Source of the DNA: an uncultured Clostridia bacterium
GTDB lineage: Bacteria > Bacillota > Clostridia > TANB77 > CAG-508
Length of the DNA: 64,000 bases
Direction of reading: 5' to 3'
Assembly (NCBI GenBank): GCA_934162255.1
Contig: CAKPIG010000001.1
Span: forward strand, 124,001-188,000
Shown here: positions 60,737 through 64,000 of the stretch, piece by piece
Layout: every line of letters begins with the position of its first letter
How positions within the stretch are numbered: position 1 is the first letter of the stretch
Position numbers and translations under genes: made by a program
Notes under the pieces: generated by a model
Database searches by the model: none
What the model saw: the letters and a program-made list of their open reading frames with translations, nothing else
What the model was told of the DNA's origin: nothing

Positions 60737-63376
60737 ATGAGTGAAAAAAATTTAAATGACAAGTACAACCCAAAAGAATTTGAAGAAAAATTGTATAATA
60801 AATGGGAACAAAAAGGCTATTTTAAGCCATCAATGGATAAAACAAAAGAAAGCTATTGTATAGTAATGCCACCACCAAATGTAACAGGAAAATTACACAT
60901 GGGACATGCACTTGATGGAACAATGCAAGATATATTAATAAGATTTAAAAGAATGTGTGGATATAATACATTATGGGTTCCTGGAACAGATCATGCAGCA
61001 ATAGCAACAGAAGTAAAAATTGTTGAAAAAATGAAAAAAGAAGAAGGAATAACAAAAGCAGATATAACAAGAGAAGAATTTTTAAAAAGAGCTTGGGAAT
61101 GGACAAAAGAATATGGAGGAACAATACAAAAACAGCAAAGAAAACTTGGATGTTCTTGTGATTGGGATAGAAGTAGATTTACTATGGATGAAGGACTATC
61201 AGAAGCAGTTCTTGAACAATTTGTTAGACTATACAATCAGGGATTAATATATAAAGGTACAAGAATGATAAATTGGTGCCCATCATGTCATACATCACTT
61301 TCAGATGCAGAAGTAGAATTTGAAGAAGAACCTTCACATTTATGGCATATAAAATATCAAATAAAAGATTCAGATAAATATGTTATAGTTGCAACAACAA
61401 GACCTGAAACAATGTTAGGAGATACAGCTGTTGCAGTTCATCCAGACGATGAAAGATATAAGGATATAGTTGGCAAAACATGTATACTACCAATTATGAA
61501 TAAAGAAATTCCAATAATTGCAGATGAATTTGTAGAAAAAGATTTTGGCACAGGATGTGTAAAAATTACACCTGCACATGATATGAATGATTATCAAGCA
61601 GGACTAAAACATAATCTTGAAATAGTTGAAGTTTTTGATGATTCATCTTTAATGAATGATTTAGTGCCAGAATATAAAGGATTAACAACACTTGAAGCAA
61701 GAAAATTAATTTTAAAAAAACTAGAAGAACTAGGAGTATTAGTAGAAATTGAGGACTATACTCACAATGTTGGAAAATGCTATAGATGTCACAATACTGT
61801 TGAACCAAGAATATCAGAGCAATGGTTTGTAAAAATGAAAGAACTTGCAGAACCTGCAATAAAAGCAGTAAAAGAAGATGACATTAAATTTATTCCAAAA
61901 AGATATGAAAAAACATATTTTAATTGGATGGAAAATATTCAAGATTGGTGTATATCAAGACAATTATGGTGGGGACATAGAATACCAGCATATTATTGTG
62001 AGAAATGCGGACATGTACATGTTGCAAAAAAACAACCTGAAAAATGCGAAAAATGTGGAAACACAAAATTACATCAAGATGAAGATACTCTTGATACATG
62101 GTTTAGTTCAGCATTATGGCCATTTTCAACTCTAGGATGGCCAAATATGGACGCAGAAGACTTAAAAACATTCTATCCAACAAATGTGTTGGTAACTGGA
62201 TATGATATAATTTTCTTCTGGGTTGCAAGAATGATATTTTCAGGTTTATATAGTATGAATCAAAAGCCATTCAGTGATATTTTAATACATGGAATAGTAA
62301 GAGATAGCCAAGGTAGAAAAATGTCAAAATCATTAGGAAATGGAATTGATCCACTTGAAATAATAAACCAATATAGTACAGATGCTCTAAGATTTTCACT
62401 AATTTCAGGAGTATCAGCAGGAAATGATATAAAATACATGCCTGAAAAGCTTACACAAGCATCAAACTTTGCTAATAAATTATGGAATGCTTCAAAATTC
62501 GTATTAATGAATTTAGATGATGTTCAAGAATTACCAGATATAAACTTAGAAAAACTTGAATATGAAGATAAGTGGATTTTGTCAAAATTAAATACATTAT
62601 CAAAAGAAATACGAGAGAACTTAGAAAATTATGATTTTGGAGTTGCAATACAAAAAATATATGACTTTATTTGGAATGAATTCTGTGACTGGTATATTGA
62701 AATTGTAAAACCAAGATTATATGGAGAAAATTCTGAAAGCAAATTAACTGCCCAAACAGTTTTAAATAAAGTATTAATGGATTCATTAAAATTATTACAT
62801 CCAATAATGCCATTTATCACAGAAGAAATATATCAAAAATTATACAATAAAGACAGCGAAAGTATAATGATATCAAACTTCCCAGATTATGACTTGAAAT
62901 ATGATTTTAAATCAGAAGAAATGCAGGTAGAAAAATTAAAAGATATAATTACAGAAATCCGTAATTTAAGAGCAAATTTAAATGTACATCCATCAAAAAA
63001 AGCAGAATTAATTTTTGTTACAACGAAATATACAGAATTAATTAATAAATCAGAAGAGTTTTTGAAAAAGCTTGGCTTTAGTGATAAAATTATAGTTCAA
63101 GAAAATAAAGATGGAATTGCATCAAATGCAATGTCAATAATAGCAGAAGGACTTGAACTATATATACCTTTTGAAGAACTTGTAGACATAGAAGAAGAAA
63201 GAAAAAGATTAGAAGAAGAAAAGAAAAAAGTTTTGTCTGAAATAGAAAGAGCAAGTAAAATGCTAGCAAATCCGGGATTTGTAAATAAGGCACCAGAAGC
63301 TAAAATCAATGAAGAAAAAGAAAAATTAAATAAATACAAAGAAATATTAGAAAACATTGAAAAAAGACTATCATAA
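60737..63376 (+). CDS. valS: Valine-tRNA ligase
   Basis: 879 residues, full length. HIGH motif in PPPNVTGKLHMGHALD, CP1 editing domain (TTRPETMLGDTAV), zinc-type Cys pairs (CPSCHTS; CRCHNT-like CYRCHNT; CEKCGHV; CEKCGNT), KMSKS in GRKMSKSLGNG, anticodon-binding domain, and the C-terminal coiled-coil arm (about 815-879) that contacts tRNA. Controlled by the T-box leader with a matching GUA specifier. Sixteen bases from the epimerase gene. Confidence 0.97.
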   Translation: MSEKNLNDKYNPKEFEEKLYNKWEQKGYFKPSMDKTKESYCIVMPPPNVTGKLHMGHALDGTMQDILIRFKRMCGYNTLWVPGTDHAAIATEVKIVEKMKKEEGITKADITREEFLKRAWEWTKEYGGTIQKQQRKLGCSCDWDRSRFTMDEGLSEAVLEQFVRLYNQGLIYKGTRMINWCPSCHTSLSDAEVEFEEEPSHLWHIKYQIKDSDKYVIVATTRPETMLGDTAVAVHPDDERYKDIVGKTCILPIMNKEIPIIADEFVEKDFGTGCVKITPAHDMNDYQAGLKHNLEIVEVFDDSSLMNDLVPEYKGLTTLEARKLILKKLEELGVLVEIEDYTHNVGKCYRCHNTVEPRISEQWFVKMKELAEPAIKAVKEDDIKFIPKRYEKTYFNWMENIQDWCISRQLWWGHRIPAYYCEKCGHVHVAKKQPEKCEKCGNTKLHQDEDTLDTWFSSALWPFSTLGWPNMDAEDLKTFYPTNVLVTGYDIIFFWVARMIFSGLYSMNQKPFSDILIHGIVRDSQGRKMSKSLGNGIDPLEIINQYSTDALRFSLISGVSAGNDIKYMPEKLTQASNFANKLWNASKFVLMNLDDVQELPDINLEKLEYEDKWILSKLNTLSKEIRENLENYDFGVAIQKIYDFIWNEFCDWYIEIVKPRLYGENSESKLTAQTVLNKVLMDSLKLLHPIMPFITEEIYQKLYNKDSESIMISNFPDYDLKYDFKSEEMQVEKLKDIITEIRNLRANLNVHPSKKAELIFVTTKYTELINKSEEFLKKLGFSDKIIVQENKDGIASNAMSIIAEGLELYIPFEELVDIEEERKRLEEEKKKVLSEIERASKMLANPGFVNKAPEAKINEEKEKLNKYKEILENIEKRLS

Positions 63377-63429
63377 AAAAGACAAACCTTGCATATTATT
63401 AATTAGTATAGCAGGGAGGAGAGCAAAAG

Positions 63430-63729
63430 ATGATAGAAGAAAGAAAAAATGTAAATATCAATACTAATATTGTTCAAAACTTAGTACTAGAAAACAGAGA
63501 AAAGTTAAGTGTGTCAGGTGTGAATGATGTACTAAGTTTTGATGATCAAATAGTTATGATAGATACAGAATTAGGATTACTAAGTGTTAAAGGGGAAAAC
63601 ATAAGGATAAATAAATTAAGCTTAGATACTGCAGAAGTAATAGTTGAAGGAGAAATATCAAGTTTATCATATAGTCCAAATAAACAAGATAAATCTGCAG
63701 GAACAATATTAAGTAAAATTTTTAAGTAA
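63430..63729 (+). CDS. yabP: Sporulation protein YabP
   Basis: 99 residues. The NREKLSVSGVNDVLSFDDQIVMIDTELG stretch, read in parts, is the YabP/YqfC family signature; LSVKGENIRINKLSLDTAEVIVEGEI follows. A mother-cell sporulation protein of the sigma-E regulon in Bacillus, encoded with yabQ as here. RBS GGGAGGAGAG. No clear sigma-E promoter in the 53 bases upstream, so it may be read from further upstream. Confidence 0.93.
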   Translation: MIEERKNVNINTNIVQNLVLENREKLSVSGVNDVLSFDDQIVMIDTELGLLSVKGENIRINKLSLDTAEVIVEGEISSLSYSPNKQDKSAGTILSKIFK

Positions 63730-63742
63730 AGAAAGGTTAATA

Positions 63743-64000
63743 ATGGTTAGAAATCAAGCATATTTATTTATAGTTTTTTCTTTAACAGGTATAGCTATAG
63801 GTCTGTTATTCGATATATTTAGAGCTTCTAGAAAAAACATTAAAATAAATGATATTATTATATATATAGAAGATATACTATTTTGGATTTTATCAGGCTT
63901 TATTGTTTTATATAACATATGGTATTTCAATGATGGTGAAATACGACTATTTATGTTCTTAGGAATCATTTTAGGAGTCCTAATATATATGTTAATATTG
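63743..64000 (+). CDS. yabQ: Spore cortex biosynthesis protein YabQ, 5' part (3' end outside window)
   Basis: 86 codons are visible to the window edge. Hydrophobic helices at about residues 5-24, 42-60 and 66-84 and the GLLFDIFRASRK segment after the first helix are typical of YabQ, a membrane protein needed for the spore cortex. It starts 14 bases after the yabP stop behind GAAAGG. The 3' end and the expected divIC gene lie outside. Confidence 0.88.
   Translation, partial: MVRNQAYLFIVFSLTGIAIGLLFDIFRASRKNIKINDIIIYIEDILFWILSGFIVLYNIWYFNDGEIRLFMFLGIILGVLIYMLIL

Noticed and set aside
1..64000. CRISPR array, insertion sequence, prophage, tRNA or rRNA
   Set aside because: No regularly spaced repeats, transposase or integrase motifs, or tRNA/rRNA-like segments were found by reading both strands.

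Overview
The window is very AT-rich DNA (Ile mostly ATA, Arg mostly AGA) from an endospore-forming member of the Clostridia/Firmicutes. Evidence is the low G+C content, an intact sigma-K gene, yabP/yabQ, a YaaH-type spore-wall GH18 protein, FtsEX with M23 activators, RemA, RNase Y, a Gram-positive-type LexA, a T-box leader and strong GGAGG ribosome sites. An uncultured gut clostridium is likely; a finer placement is not possible by eye. Almost everything is on the + strand; only sigK and deoD run the other way. No rRNA, tRNA, CRISPR array, insertion sequence or prophage was seen.

Layout. 1-4340: end of prfB, an aspartokinase without ACT domains, pfkA, a small membrane protein, sigK (minus) and a small helical protein. 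4460-12320: a glycolytic cluster gap-pgk-(Nudix)-(guanylate-kinase-like)-tpiA-gpmI-(YezG-like immunity protein)-eno. 12400-15760: rfbDACB for dTDP-L-rhamnose. 15780-19770: yqeK, rsmE, a membrane protein, yicC, remA, rpoZ and a cytidylate-kinase-like gene. 19780-20740: a PssD/PssE (Alg14/Alg13-like) pair. 20890-26770: ftsEX, two M23 hydrolase activators, a C-terminal processing protease and pgsA. 26900-33490: greA, lexA, a GH18 protein, an unknown gene and a class A PBP. 33510-41160: cysS, argS, deoD (minus), a small alarmone synthetase, RNase Y and a DinB polymerase. 41210-43790: a MecA-like PBP and an unknown gene with unusual codons.

43815-49100 is the most interesting part. It holds a polyprenyl-phosphate glycosyltransferase, a GT-C-like membrane protein, a sugar aminotransferase fused to an ATP-grasp ligase, and two tiny EmrE/ArnE/ArnF-like proteins. 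The set matches, class by class, much of the Gram-negative Arn pathway (ArnC, ArnT, ArnB, ArnE/F), in a cell that should have no lipid A. The rfb genes in this window can supply the dTDP-4-keto-6-deoxyglucose the aminotransferase would need. My inference is an undecaprenyl-linked amino-sugar modification of a surface polymer, with the ATP-grasp half possibly acylating the amino group.

49190-58710: a P2-type cation ATPase whose ribosome site lies in a hairpin, feoAB, priA-def, a membrane-anchored protein and a FucO-type dehydrogenase. 58830-64000: a phosphoesterase, a T-box leader with a GUA (Val) specifier controlling an aldose-epimerase-like gene and valS, then yabP and the start of yabQ, cut by the window edge.
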